Below, piece after piece: positions 25,189 to 34,070 of a DNA stretch of 64,000 bases. The notes under the pieces were generated by a model. It was not told the DNA's origin. It made no database searches and was given only the letters and a program-made list of their open reading frames with translations. The stretch is taken from assembly GCA_035301285.1 (NCBI GenBank), contig DATGUN010000088.1, positions 1 through 64,000 on the forward strand, written 5' to 3'. The DNA comes from DATGUN01 sp035301285 (GTDB lineage: Bacteria; Bacillota; Bacilli; Bacillales; Amphibacillaceae). Within the stretch, counting starts at the first letter, position 1. Every line of letters begins with the position of its first letter. The translations under genes were made by a program, and so were the position numbers.

Positions 25189-28065
25189 ATGGCTAATAAA
25201 TCAATTAATATTCAAGGTGCCAGGGCACATAATCTAAAAAATATAGATGTCAATATACCTAAAAACAATTTAGTTGTGGTGACGGGCTTGTCGGGATCGG
25301 GAAAGTCGTCGCTTGCGTTCGATACAATCTATGCGGAGGGGCAAAGGCGATATGTGGAATCGTTATCGGCTTACGCCCGGCAGTTTTTGGGACAGATGGA
25401 TAAACCAGATGTTGACCTGATTGAGGGATTATCCCCGGCGATTTCCATCGATCAGAAAACGACAAGCAAAAACCCACGGTCAACGGTTGGAACCGTTACG
25501 GAAATATATGATTATCTCAGGCTTCTATTTGCCAGGGTAGGTCATCCAACATGTCCGAAACATGGAATTGAAATTAGTTCACAGACGGTTCAACAGATGG
25601 TTGACCGTATTATGGAATATCCGGAACGAACTAAAATGCAAATCATGGCTCCGGTTGTTTCCGGCCGTAAAGGTGAACATGTAAAAACGTTGGAAAACCT
25701 GAAAAAAGAAGGATACATCCGTATACGTGTCGATGGGGAAATGCTTGAGGTGACCGATGATATCCAGCTCGATAAGAATAAGAAGCATTCCATTGAAGTC
25801 GTGATCGACCGGATTATAGTAAAGGGCGGCATTCATGGTCGCTTGAGTGATTCCATTGAAACGGCACTTGGACTTGGTGAAGGGAAAGTGATTGTCGATG
25901 TCATTGGAGAGGAAGAATTATTATTCAATGAAAATCATTCCTGTCCGATTTGCGGATTTTCGATTGATGAGATGGAGCCGCGCCTATTTTCGTTCAATAG
26001 CCCATATGGCGCCTGCAAGACATGCGATGGTCTAGGAACGAATCTGGAAGTGGATATTGACCTTGTCATACCGGATTGGAGCAAGTCACTTAAAAAACAT
26101 GCCATCGATGCATGGAAACCAATCAGCTCACAGTATTACCCACAGTTATTGAAAAGTGTCTGTGACCATTATGGGATTAACATGAACACTCCCGTAAAAG
26201 ATTTACCAAAAGAACAAATGGATAAAGTCCTTTATGGTAGCGGTAAGGAAAAAATACGTTTTCATTATGTCAATGACTTTGGAAAAAAACGTGATAATGA
26301 TATACAGTTTGAAGGAGTATTGAATAATATATCTAGAAGATATAAAGAAACGACTTCTGATTTTATCCGTGAAAAACTTGGAACATATATGGCTGAAAAG
26401 AATTGTCCGACATGTCATGGCTACCGTTTAAGAAAAGAGGCTTTGGCTGTACTTCTGAATGGGATTCATATAAGCAATGTTACCGATTTTTCCATTACAG
26501 AGGCCCAAGCATTTTTCCGCGATCTCCCATTGACAGAAAAAGAGGAACAAATAGCCCGTTTGATTTTAAAGGAAATCCAGAGCCGTTTGGAATTTTTGCG
26601 AAATGTCGGCTTGGATTATCTAACAATGTCACGTTCTGCCGGAACATTATCAGGTGGCGAGGCGCAGCGAATTCGCTTGGCAACACAGATTGGTTCGGCT
26701 CTTACTGGTGTTTTATATGTTCTTGACGAACCGTCCATCGGTCTTCATCAACGTGATAATGATCGGTTGATCAGAACATTGCAGGGAATGCGTGATCTGG
26801 ATAATACACTTATTGTTGTTGAACATGATGAGGATACGATGCTGCAGGCAGATTGGTTGATCGATATCGGTCCCGGTGCAGGGGAACATGGTGGAAATAT
26901 AGTTGCCAGTGGTACACCACAGAGTGTTATGGCAAATCAAGAATCATTGACAGGACAATACTTATCGGGGAATAGATTCATGCCTGTCCCTACCCACAGA
27001 CGCAAGCCAAGCAAGCGTAAAATACAGATTGTCGAAGCCGGTGAAAATAATCTGAAAGATATTTCAGTTCATATACCAATCGGATTGATGACGGTTGTTA
27101 CCGGTGTGTCGGGTTCAGGTAAGAGTACTTTGGTCAATGAAATTTTATATAAATCTATGGCGCGGAGCCTTTATAAGGGGAAGCATAAACCCGGAACACA
27201 TAAAAAAATAAACGGATTGAAACACGTCGAAAAAGTCATTAACATTGATCAGTCACCGATTGGGCGTACACCTCGATCCAATCCGGCAACATACACAAGT
27301 ATGTTTGACGATGTACGGGATGTGTTCGCCCAGACGAATGAAGCGAAAGTACGTGGTTATAAAAAAGGGCGCTTCAGTTTCAACGTGAAAGGCGGACGGT
27401 GTGAAGCATGCCGCGGTGATGGGATTATCAAAATTGAAATGCATTTCCTTCCTGATGTTTATGTCCCATGTGAAGTATGTCATGGAAAACGATATAATCG
27501 TGAGACACTTGAAGTCCAATATAAAGGGAAGACCATTGCAGACGTTCTGGATATGACGATTGAGGATGCATTGGATTTCTTCAGCAATATCCCCAAAATC
27601 AAGCGGAAACTACAGACCATCTATGATGTCGGCCTTGGTTATATCAAGCTTGGTCAACCCGCAACAACTTTATCGGGTGGGGAAGCGCAACGCGTCAAAT
27701 TGGCTAGCGAACTTCATAAACGTTCGGATGGAAAATCGGTTTATATTTTAGATGAACCGACGACTGGTCTTCATACAGATGATATTAAACGATTGATGGA
27801 TGTATTGAATCGCATTGTTGATAATGGTGATACGGTTGTCATTATCGAACACAATCTCGACGTGATCAAAACAGCCGATCATATTATCGATCTCGGTCCG
27901 GAAGGTGGAGACCGCGGTGGTGAAATTGTTGCTACAGGCACACCGGAGAAAATTGCCGCATGTGAGGAATCATATACAGGGAAATATTTAAAACCAGTTC
28001 TGGAACGAGATAAAAGACGTATGGATGAAACATTGAAAAACAAAGAAAAAGTAGTCTCTGAATAG
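25189..28065 (+). CDS. uvrA: excinuclease ABC subunit A
   Basis: UvrA is the dimeric damage sensor that loads UvrB. The 958-residue protein has two ABC modules. The first Walker A is GLSGSGKSS near residue 33, the second GVSGSGKST near 640. Signature motifs LSGGEAQR occur twice. Zinc-binding cysteine clusters are CPICGF/CKTCDG near 250-280, CPTCHG near 405, and CEACRGDG with CEVCHGKRYN near 740-765. The ATG follows a short spacer from uvrB with ribosome binding site GGATGA, consistent with one transcript. Confidence 0.98.
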   Translation: MANKSINIQGARAHNLKNIDVNIPKNNLVVVTGLSGSGKSSLAFDTIYAEGQRRYVESLSAYARQFLGQMDKPDVDLIEGLSPAISIDQKTTSKNPRSTVGTVTEIYDYLRLLFARVGHPTCPKHGIEISSQTVQQMVDRIMEYPERTKMQIMAPVVSGRKGEHVKTLENLKKEGYIRIRVDGEMLEVTDDIQLDKNKKHSIEVVIDRIIVKGGIHGRLSDSIETALGLGEGKVIVDVIGEEELLFNENHSCPICGFSIDEMEPRLFSFNSPYGACKTCDGLGTNLEVDIDLVIPDWSKSLKKHAIDAWKPISSQYYPQLLKSVCDHYGINMNTPVKDLPKEQMDKVLYGSGKEKIRFHYVNDFGKKRDNDIQFEGVLNNISRRYKETTSDFIREKLGTYMAEKNCPTCHGYRLRKEALAVLLNGIHISNVTDFSITEAQAFFRDLPLTEKEEQIARLILKEIQSRLEFLRNVGLDYLTMSRSAGTLSGGEAQRIRLATQIGSALTGVLYVLDEPSIGLHQRDNDRLIRTLQGMRDLDNTLIVVEHDEDTMLQADWLIDIGPGAGEHGGNIVASGTPQSVMANQESLTGQYLSGNRFMPVPTHRRKPSKRKIQIVEAGENNLKDISVHIPIGLMTVVTGVSGSGKSTLVNEILYKSMARSLYKGKHKPGTHKKINGLKHVEKVINIDQSPIGRTPRSNPATYTSMFDDVRDVFAQTNEAKVRGYKKGRFSFNVKGGRCEACRGDGIIKIEMHFLPDVYVPCEVCHGKRYNRETLEVQYKGKTIADVLDMTIEDALDFFSNIPKIKRKLQTIYDVGLGYIKLGQPATTLSGGEAQRVKLASELHKRSDGKSVYILDEPTTGLHTDDIKRLMDVLNRIVDNGDTVVIIEHNLDVIKTADHIIDLGPEGGDRGGEIVATGTPEKIAACEESYTGKYLKPVLERDKRRMDETLKNKEKVVSE

Positions 28066-28430
28066 TCCAAGGTTCCATCGGTGTATTTACTTCGATTGTG
28101 TAGGATAAAAGGACTTGTACGTGATATTGATCGTCTGATGAAGATGGGGATTAAAATAAGCGGGTAACATTGAGAAAGTAAGTCGTTTTCATGGGTGAAT
28201 GATATGTCTGTTGCGTTCCTGTTCATTCCGTAAGCCATAAGTAGGGAAAGAACCCCAGATAGATACTCGAGAGCATCTAAGTGACCCTACTCTATTCTAT
28301 TTTTTCTTGTGTGCTTTTGTTTTTATCTCATGCCACTTTACTGGATTTCAGGTGTTTGTGCTAAAGACAAAATTTTTGACGAATATATATTGGTTCGATA
28401 ATGTAAAAGAGTGGAGAGGAGACGGGTATA
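28066..28430 (+). other. uvrA-yojF intergenic region with nested hairpins
   Basis: No gene is supported in these 365 bases. AGTAGGG (28240-28246) pairs with CCCTACT (28285-28291), enclosing a smaller AGAT...ATCT hairpin, and a T-run follows at 28300-28305. It may be a distant terminator for uvrBA or a small structured RNA. A candidate promoter, TTGACG at 28376 with GATAAT at 28397, precedes yojF. Confidence 0.45.
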
Positions 28431-28781
28431 ATGAAATCAATACAAATAGAAGATGTTCAAACATCACTTGAGCAATTTAAGGACAAACCCGTATATATTC
28501 ATGTGGAAACGACTAACGGTGCATATGCAGGCCATTTCAATGATAAAGCCTATAATGTGGGTGCCTATGTTCGAAATGCACAGGTGACATTTTCGCAAGC
28601 CAAAATAGTAGGTGCCGGATCTGCCTATCGAGTCGGATTGAAAACCGAACAAGGATGGATTTATGCTGAAGGTTTGACGGATTGGATCATAGAAAATGAT
28701 TCCAGCTTACTATTGGCAGGTCATGACCGTGAGGGACGTCTAATGGTATCACTGGAAATCAGTGAAACACCCTTCAAATAA
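28431..28781 (+). CDS. yojF: YojF family protein (DUF1806)
   Basis: The 116-residue protein matches the DUF1806/YojF pattern of a small beta-rich cytoplasmic protein with no assigned reaction. Recognisable stretches are KDKPVYIHVETTNGAYAGHF and QGWIYAEGLTDW. The ribosome binding site is GGAGAGGAG. In B. subtilis yojF is paired with yojG (bshB2), and the same pair is kept here, which suggests a role linked to bacillithiol. It has moved relative to the B. subtilis chromosome, where the yoj genes are not next to uvrA. Confidence 0.85.
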   Translation: MKSIQIEDVQTSLEQFKDKPVYIHVETTNGAYAGHFNDKAYNVGAYVRNAQVTFSQAKIVGAGSAYRVGLKTEQGWIYAEGLTDWIIENDSSLLLAGHDREGRLMVSLEISETPFK

Positions 28782-28834
28782 CAAATACATTCAAGACACA
28801 ATGACTTAACTGAGGATAAGTGAAGGTGATATTA

Positions 28835-29503
28835 ATGGAAAAACATGTCGTCGTTATATACCCGCACCCTGATGATGAATCATTTGGCGCGGCAGGAACC
28901 ATCTCAAAATATCGCAGAGAAGGGGTTCCGGTTACCTATTTATGCGGAACGCTCGGCGAAATGGGACGAAATATGGGAAACCCTGCATTCGCTAATCGGG
29001 AGACTTTGCCTGACATCAGGAAAAAAGAACTTGAAGATGCGTGTCATGTATTAGATATTGATGTTGAAATGTTGGGCTATCGAGATAAAACGATTGAATT
29101 TGAAGATAAAAACCAGGTTGCACAACATATAAAAGGGTATCTGGAAGATATCCGGCCAAGCCTGATTATTACGCATTATCCTGGTCATGCAGTACACCCG
29201 GATCATAACGCATTCGGAGCCGCTGCTGTAGAAGCTGTAAGGTTGATGGATAAAGAAAAACGTCCGAAAGTGTGGACACAGGCGATTACCAATTCACGCT
29301 ATGAAGAGTTGGGCAATCCGGATGTATCGATTGATATATCTAATCATTTTGATCGAAAAATGGAAGCCATTATGGCACATAAATCGCAAGCAAGCGGCAT
29401 AATCAGCCAATTTCATGAGGGAGAGCATGCGGATCTTGTGAAGGAAGCACAAAAACATTTGGGAAACAATGAAGAATTTTATGTATGGCACTATGAAGAC
29501 TAA
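28835..29503 (+). CDS. bshB2: bacillithiol biosynthesis deacetylase BshB2
   Basis: BshB2 removes acetate from GlcNAc-malate, the second step in bacillithiol synthesis. The protein is a LmbE/PIG-L deacetylase of 222 residues. The zinc motif PHPDDES lies at residues 10-16 and the third ligand is in HAVHPDHN near 115. I chose ATG 28835 (MEKHVVVIYPHPDD) behind GAAGGTGA; the frame from 28820 starts within the ribosome binding region. It follows yojF by 53 bases in an apparent two-gene operon. Confidence 0.92.
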   Translation: MEKHVVVIYPHPDDESFGAAGTISKYRREGVPVTYLCGTLGEMGRNMGNPAFANRETLPDIRKKELEDACHVLDIDVEMLGYRDKTIEFEDKNQVAQHIKGYLEDIRPSLIITHYPGHAVHPDHNAFGAAAVEAVRLMDKEKRPKVWTQAITNSRYEELGNPDVSIDISNHFDRKMEAIMAHKSQASGIISQFHEGEHADLVKEAQKHLGNNEEFYVWHYED

Positions 29504-29624
29504 AAAAAGATGTGGGCACACTAACCGTTTTTGATTGAACGAGTGAAAAAAGAGAAAATGACTTCCCACTGAATATGTAAATCATATAATGGTAAATGAA
29601 AAAGAAATGTCAAGGAGGTTTTTC

Positions 29625-29825
29625 ATGTATAGGCGGTTAACACGCTCGGAAACGGAGAGAATGGTTGCCGGGGTTCTAGGTGGCCTGGCTGTTTATTTCA
29701 AGATTGATCCCACCATTGTTAGATTAGGGTATGTCGCTGTCACTCTTTTGACAGCAATCTTTCCGATGATCGTCATTTACTTTATTGCAGCGATAATTAT
29801 TCCCAATGAGGGTGAGGTGCGCTAA
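29625..29825 (+). CDS. PspC domain membrane protein (YvlC-like)
   Basis: This small PspC-family protein has 66 residues. The family is associated with envelope stress, though its exact job in Bacillus is unclear. The N-terminal half carries GVLGGLAVYFKIDPTIVRLGYV and the C-terminal half one hydrophobic helix (LLTAIFPMIVIYFIAAIII). ATG 29625 stands behind AAGGAGG; the frame from 29589 runs through that site. It is followed after three bases by yvlD, as in the B. subtilis yvlABCD operon, but yvlA and yvlB are missing. Confidence 0.88.
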   Translation: MYRRLTRSETERMVAGVLGGLAVYFKIDPTIVRLGYVAVTLLTAIFPMIVIYFIAAIIIPNEGEVR

Positions 29826-29828
29826 AAT

Positions 29829-30191
29829 ATGTTCCTACGCTGGATTTTATCGATTGTCCTCAATGCGGTGGCATTGATCATCGTTGCCGAATTATTCGAG
29901 TCATTCCATCTGGAAGGCTTTGGGACCGCTATTCTTGCGAGTATTATTCTGGGAATATTGAATGTTATTGTGAAGCCGATTCTTATCATATTGACATTGC
30001 CTATAACCATCTTTTCCCTCGGACTGTTTTTGTTTGTCATTAACGCTGTTACATTAATGATTACTCAGTCTGTCATGGATTCATCATTTGTCATCGATGG
30101 TTTTGGTACGGCCATTATAGCATCCATCATCATTTCCTTGCTTAATTTGATACTGAATAGATTGGTGAAGGATACAGTTAGATATAGCTGA
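29829..30191 (+). CDS. yvlD: YvlD family four-helix membrane protein
   Basis: This 120-residue protein belongs to the phage-holin-4 superfamily by name only; no lytic function is implied. Four hydrophobic helices are evident (FLRWILSIVLNAVALIIVAE, ILASIILGILNVIVKPILI, ITIFSLGLFLFVINAVTL, AIIASIIISLLNLIL). NVIVKPIL is the typical family segment. It sits between the PspC gene and hprK as in B. subtilis, where yvlD takes part in envelope stress and lantibiotic tolerance. Confidence 0.88.
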   Translation: MFLRWILSIVLNAVALIIVAELFESFHLEGFGTAILASIILGILNVIVKPILIILTLPITIFSLGLFLFVINAVTLMITQSVMDSSFVIDGFGTAIIASIIISLLNLILNRLVKDTVRYS

Positions 30192-30195
30192 TTCA

Positions 30196-30230
30196 ATCGC
30201 AAGCTTTTCACTGAGCTTGCGATTTTCTTT
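30196..30230 (+). terminator. terminator of the pspC-yvlD operon
   Basis: ATCGCAAGC and GCTTGCGAT form a nine-base stem with a ten-base loop and a TTTCTTTT tail. Confidence 0.9.
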
Positions 30231-30287
30231 TAAATTCAATTTTCATCATGATATAACATATATATAGTATTTTTATTGTCCCGAAAT

Positions 30288-30297
30288 ATGCTACAAT
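30288..30297 (+). promoter_or_regulatory. extended -10 promoter of hprK
   Basis: ATGCTACAAT carries the TGN-TACAAT extended -10 form, with no clear -35. It lies about 35 bases before the hprK start codon. Confidence 0.4.
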
Positions 30298-30331
30298 ATA
30301 AGGTATTGGACAGAAAATGGGAGGGATATGC

Positions 30332-31267
30332 GTGGCAATTGTTCGTACAAAAGATTTGCTGGAGAATTTTAATATGACGCTTGTTGCCGGAAAAGATGGT
30401 ATTCATAGGGAGATTTCAACAAGTGATATATCCCGCCCAGGTATCGAGATGACGGGGTATTTTAAATATTATCCAAAAGAACGGCTGCAATTGATCGGTA
30501 AAACTGAAATGGCTTATTTTCTTGATTTGGACGAGGAACAACAGTATATCAGGGCTGATCGGCTCTGTACTGATGTGACGCCCTGTATTGTCATTTCCAG
30601 GGGAATGGATATTCCCGATGCGCTGATCAAGGCAGCAAATGAATCTGGTGTGCCGATTTTACGTTCACCTCGTAAAACAACACGTGTCATCAGTCGATTG
30701 ACCAATTATTTGGAGGTGAAATTTGCTCCATTCACAGCCATACATGGTGTACTTGTTGATATTTATGGTGTAGGCGTTCTGATCATCGGTCAAAGTGGTG
30801 TCGGAAAAAGTGAAACGGCATTGGAGCTTGTCAAGCGTGGGCATCGACTTGTTGCGGATGATAGTGTGGAAATCCGGCAGGAAGATTATGACGAACTTAT
30901 TGGGAATCCACCCCCATTGATCGAAAACTTATTGGAAATCCGTGGCTTGGGAATCATTAATGTCATGACATTATTCGGGGCAGGTGCGGTACGTCCGTTT
31001 AAAAAGATTTCTATAGTCATCAATTTGGAGTTGTGGGACGAGGAGAAACAGTATGATCGACTCGGTCTTGATGAAGAAAAGATGAAAATTATGGATGTGA
31101 AATTACCCAAAGCAACAATACCGGTACGACCGGGAAGAAATCTAGCTGTCATCATCGAAGTAGCCGCCATGAATTTCCGGCTCAAACGAATGGGAATGAA
31201 TGCCGCGGAAGATTTTTCGGAACGTCTGACTAAAATGATTGACAGTGAAAAAGATGGTATGGAATAG
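30332..31267 (+). CDS. hprK: HPr kinase/phosphorylase
   Basis: HprK/P phosphorylates HPr and Crh at Ser46 when glycolytic intermediates are high and removes the phosphate otherwise, so it sets CcpA-dependent catabolite control. The 311 residues have the N-terminal receiver-like domain and a C-terminal kinase domain. Walker A is GQSGVGKS (153-160), Asp176/Asp177 lie in VADDSVEI, and the family signature is LEIRGLGIINVMTLFGAGAV. I chose GTG 30332, which follows GGGAGGG; the ATG at 30317 lies within that ribosome binding site. It heads the conserved hprK-lgt-ppaX operon. Confidence 0.96.
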   Translation: MAIVRTKDLLENFNMTLVAGKDGIHREISTSDISRPGIEMTGYFKYYPKERLQLIGKTEMAYFLDLDEEQQYIRADRLCTDVTPCIVISRGMDIPDALIKAANESGVPILRSPRKTTRVISRLTNYLEVKFAPFTAIHGVLVDIYGVGVLIIGQSGVGKSETALELVKRGHRLVADDSVEIRQEDYDELIGNPPPLIENLLEIRGLGIINVMTLFGAGAVRPFKKISIVINLELWDEEKQYDRLGLDEEKMKIMDVKLPKATIPVRPGRNLAVIIEVAAMNFRLKRMGMNAAEDFSERLTKMIDSEKDGME

Positions 31268-31279
31268 GAGTGATACAAA

Positions 31280-32143
31280 GTGACTTGTAGTGCACCAGCA
31301 TTAGATCGTGTTATGATAACGATATTTTCTTACCCTATTTATTGGTATGGTGTCATTATTGCTGTTGGAGCATTTTTGGGATTATACATAGCAAGCCGTG
31401 AAGCAAATCGTCTCGGGTTGAAAAAAGATATCATGGTGGATTTAGTTGTATTTGCCATTCCTATTTCCATCATTTTTGCACGGATCTATTATGTCGTGTT
31501 TGAGTGGCAACGTTATGCGGACGGTCCATGGTGGGGACCTTTTGCTATTTGGGAAGGTGGAATCGCCATTCATGGGGCTTTGATCGGAGCTGTATTGACG
31601 GCGATTGTATTTGCACGTATCCGAAAAGTGCCGTTTTGGCAAATTGCCGATATCGCTGCACCGAGTTTGATTTTAGGTCAGGCCATCGGTCGTTGGGGAA
31701 ATTTCATGAACCAAGAAGCACATGGGGGTCCAATTTCGGAAGCTACATATAATAGCTTTCATCAATATTTGCCCGATTTTATCATGAATCAAATGTGTAT
31801 CGATGGTGTTATGTATCATCCAACGTTTTTATATGAATCTGTTTGGAATATATTGGTGTTTGCCTTATTGCTTGTCCTACGCAGAAAAAACTTGATGCGT
31901 GGTGTCGTCTTTTTAGTTTACCTGATGTCTTACTCAGTCGGTCGATTCTTCATTGAAGGGATGCGTACTGATAGCTTGTATGGCGGTGGACTTCGTGCGG
32001 CACAGGTTGTGTCTATTTTGCTGATTGTAGGATCAATCGCGCTTATCATATATTGGGCCATGTCGAAAACACGTAAACATTATTATGATGATACGGACAT
32101 GGATCCAAATAAGAACAAAGGAAAGAAAAATAAAAAGAAATGA
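31280..32143 (+). CDS. lgt: prolipoprotein diacylglyceryl transferase
   Basis: Lgt transfers diacylglycerol from phosphatidylglycerol to the lipobox cysteine of prolipoproteins. The 287 residues include seven membrane helices. The signature GRWGNFMNQEAHGGP lies near residues 137-151 and the HGGL-like arginine and histidine region is WEGGIAIHGALIG. The start is GTG 31280 behind AGGAGTG. A Lys-rich tail ends the protein. The window encodes at least two likely substrates, the cytochrome c-551 and the metal-binding lipoprotein. Confidence 0.95.
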   Translation: MTCSAPALDRVMITIFSYPIYWYGVIIAVGAFLGLYIASREANRLGLKKDIMVDLVVFAIPISIIFARIYYVVFEWQRYADGPWWGPFAIWEGGIAIHGALIGAVLTAIVFARIRKVPFWQIADIAAPSLILGQAIGRWGNFMNQEAHGGPISEATYNSFHQYLPDFIMNQMCIDGVMYHPTFLYESVWNILVFALLLVLRRKNLMRGVVFLVYLMSYSVGRFFIEGMRTDSLYGGGLRAAQVVSILLIVGSIALIIYWAMSKTRKHYYDDTDMDPNKNKGKKNKKK

Positions 32144-32188
32144 CATACATTCCGTTGTTTGTGTCAAATGGGGAAAGGAAATGACCTT

Positions 32189-32827
32189 ATGTCTATAAAA
32201 TCAATCTTGTTTGATATGGATGGGACATTAATCGATACCAACGAATTGATCATGGAATCTTTCAAGCATACTTTCCGGATGTATGGTTTAACGTTTACAC
32301 AGGAAGAAATGCTGCAATTCAATGGACCACCGTTAATTGATACGTTCAACAGCATTCTTCCCGATGAAGCGGAAGACATGGTCCATACTTATCGGAAGCA
32401 TAATCTTGCAAATCACGCTAAATATGTAAGATCCTTCCCGTACGTCCGTGAAGTCATCGAAGAACTCCAAATAAAAAATGTGAAAATGGCCATTGTGTCG
32501 ACAAAACTAAGAAGCTCCATACAGCTTGGTTTGAAGGATTCTGGTCTGGATGATTTATTTACGGCAAGGATCGGTTTGGATGATGTTAACCAAGCCAAGC
32601 CACACCCCGAACCCATTCACATAGCCATGGAACGGATCGGCGCTGATAAAGAGACAACGCTTATGGTCGGTGATAATCATCATGATATCGAAGCGGGTCA
32701 AAATGCGGGAGTCCAAACGGCTGGAGTGGCATGGTCCATGAAGGGCAGAGCATTTTTGCAAGCATACCACCCAACATATATGTTGGAGGATATGCGTGAT
32801 TTATTGAAATTAACGGAGAATGAATGA
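32189..32827 (+). CDS. ppaX: pyrophosphatase PpaX
   Basis: PpaX is a HAD-type pyrophosphatase that hydrolyses the PPi made when HprK/P dephosphorylates HPr-Ser-P. The 212 residues begin MSIKSILFDMDGTLIDTNE with the nucleophile aspartates in DMDGT. Motif II threonine/serine lies in AIVSTK, and the acidic motif III is VGDNHHDIEAG. ATG 32189 follows GGAAAGGAA; the frame from 32159 begins upstream of that site. The operon position after lgt is the same as in B. subtilis. Confidence 0.92.
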   Translation: MSIKSILFDMDGTLIDTNELIMESFKHTFRMYGLTFTQEEMLQFNGPPLIDTFNSILPDEAEDMVHTYRKHNLANHAKYVRSFPYVREVIEELQIKNVKMAIVSTKLRSSIQLGLKDSGLDDLFTARIGLDDVNQAKPHPEPIHIAMERIGADKETTLMVGDNHHDIEAGQNAGVQTAGVAWSMKGRAFLQAYHPTYMLEDMRDLLKLTENE

Positions 32828-32892
32828 CCATGATGGGCTGCCTGCTCAAATACATATGCAAAGCCTGTTATGTATAAAGGAAGTGACGCGCC

Positions 32893-33396
32893 ATGCGACG
32901 GACAAAACGTTATAAAGTTGAGAAGGATAATTCGTTGTGGCACATATACAAGTCTGTTTCTTTTTGGAAAGTCGTAAAAAATTTCATTGTTATCCAACTA
33001 GCCCGCTACAGTCCTTTTTTGAGGCTGAAGAATGGGTTGTACAAAACATTTTTAAAAATGCATGTCGGTGATAAAACGGCATTTGCACTCATGGTCATGC
33101 CTGACATAATGTTCCCTGAGAAGATTAAAGTTGGTAATAATAGTATCATTGGCTACAATACAACTATATTGGCGCATGAATATTTAATCGATGAATACCG
33201 TATCGGTGAAGTCATAATCGGTGATGGCGTCATGATTGGAGCGAACACAACCATTTTACCTGGTGTGTCCATAGGGGATCATGCTGTCATATCGGCACAT
33301 ACGCTTGTTAATAAGGATGTACCCGCAGGTGCATTTGTTGGGGGCAACCCAATGAAGGTCATTCATACAAAAGAAGATATGGAGAAACGTCTATGA
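32893..33396 (+). CDS. yvoF: hexapeptide-repeat acyltransferase (YvoF-like)
   Basis: The protein is a predicted left-handed beta-helix acyltransferase of 167 residues. The substrate is unknown. Hexapeptide repeats run from about residue 75 to 155 (IKVGNNSIIGYNTTIL, VIIGDGVMIGANTTILPGVSIGDHAVIS, AHTLVNKDVPAGAFVGGNP), ending with the AGAFVGGNPMKVI pattern of CysE/LacA/NodL enzymes. ATG 32893 follows AAGGAAGTGA. It completes the hprK-lgt-ppaX-yvoF order of B. subtilis. Confidence 0.88.
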   Translation: MRRTKRYKVEKDNSLWHIYKSVSFWKVVKNFIVIQLARYSPFLRLKNGLYKTFLKMHVGDKTAFALMVMPDIMFPEKIKVGNNSIIGYNTTILAHEYLIDEYRIGEVIIGDGVMIGANTTILPGVSIGDHAVISAHTLVNKDVPAGAFVGGNPMKVIHTKEDMEKRL

Positions 33397-33472
33397 CACG
33401 AAAAGGATCATGGCAGCAGCCTTGAATGATACATATTTCGAAAATGTTCTTTGAAAAATGGGAGTGATAAGG

Positions 33473-34024
33473 ATGCTTGAAATCCCGAGTGGTGTCATAC
33501 CCGCCGTCCGAAGAATGAATGACTTTGAGAAGGCTTTGAAAACCACATGTAATCAGATCGTTCTTTTGGAGACTCGCTTGGCGATGTTAAAATATTTAGT
33601 CACGTATGCCAAACGGGAAAATAAGAGCGTGTTCATTCATTTTGACTTGATTCAAGGCTTGAAGGCGGACAGTTACGGGATGGAATATGTGATTCGGGAG
33701 GTCAAGCCTGACGGGATATTATCAACACGGGGAAATATTATTACGTTGGCTAAGAAATATGATGTTCTGGCGATTCAACGTATGTTTTTACTAGATAGTG
33801 CTGCGTTGGATCAAAATCTTAAATTAGTGGAACGTTTCAAGCCGGATTGTGTTGAAGTCCTACCTGGTTTGATGCCGAGTATTATAGACCGTGTCCATCA
33901 GACGACCAATATTCCCGTTATTGCTGGTGGTCTGATAACATCCCAAGAAGACGTAAGGTCTGCATTGGATAGCGGGGCAATTGCCGTTTCGACCTCCAAT
34001 GTTGATTTGTGGAATGTCGATTAG
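33473..34024 (+). CDS. glpP: glycerol-3-phosphate-responsive antiterminator GlpP
   Basis: GlpP binds glycerol 3-phosphate and glp leader mRNA to prevent termination. The 183-residue protein is a TIM-barrel antiterminator. Characteristic stretches are IPAVRRMNDFEKAL at the start, VFIHFDLIQGL, PDGILSTRGN and the C-terminal PVIAGGLITSQEDV. ATG 33473 stands behind GGGAGTGATAAGG. In B. subtilis glpP is followed by glpF, glpK and glpD. Here glpF and glpK are not adjacent and glpD lies 3.4 kb away behind a matching leader hairpin. Confidence 0.95.
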   Translation: MLEIPSGVIPAVRRMNDFEKALKTTCNQIVLLETRLAMLKYLVTYAKRENKSVFIHFDLIQGLKADSYGMEYVIREVKPDGILSTRGNIITLAKKYDVLAIQRMFLLDSAALDQNLKLVERFKPDCVEVLPGLMPSIIDRVHQTTNIPVIAGGLITSQEDVRSALDSGAIAVSTSNVDLWNVD

Positions 34025-34070
34025 TGTCACAAAGACCGAACGTGATATGGATTGATGGGGTTGATGGAAC

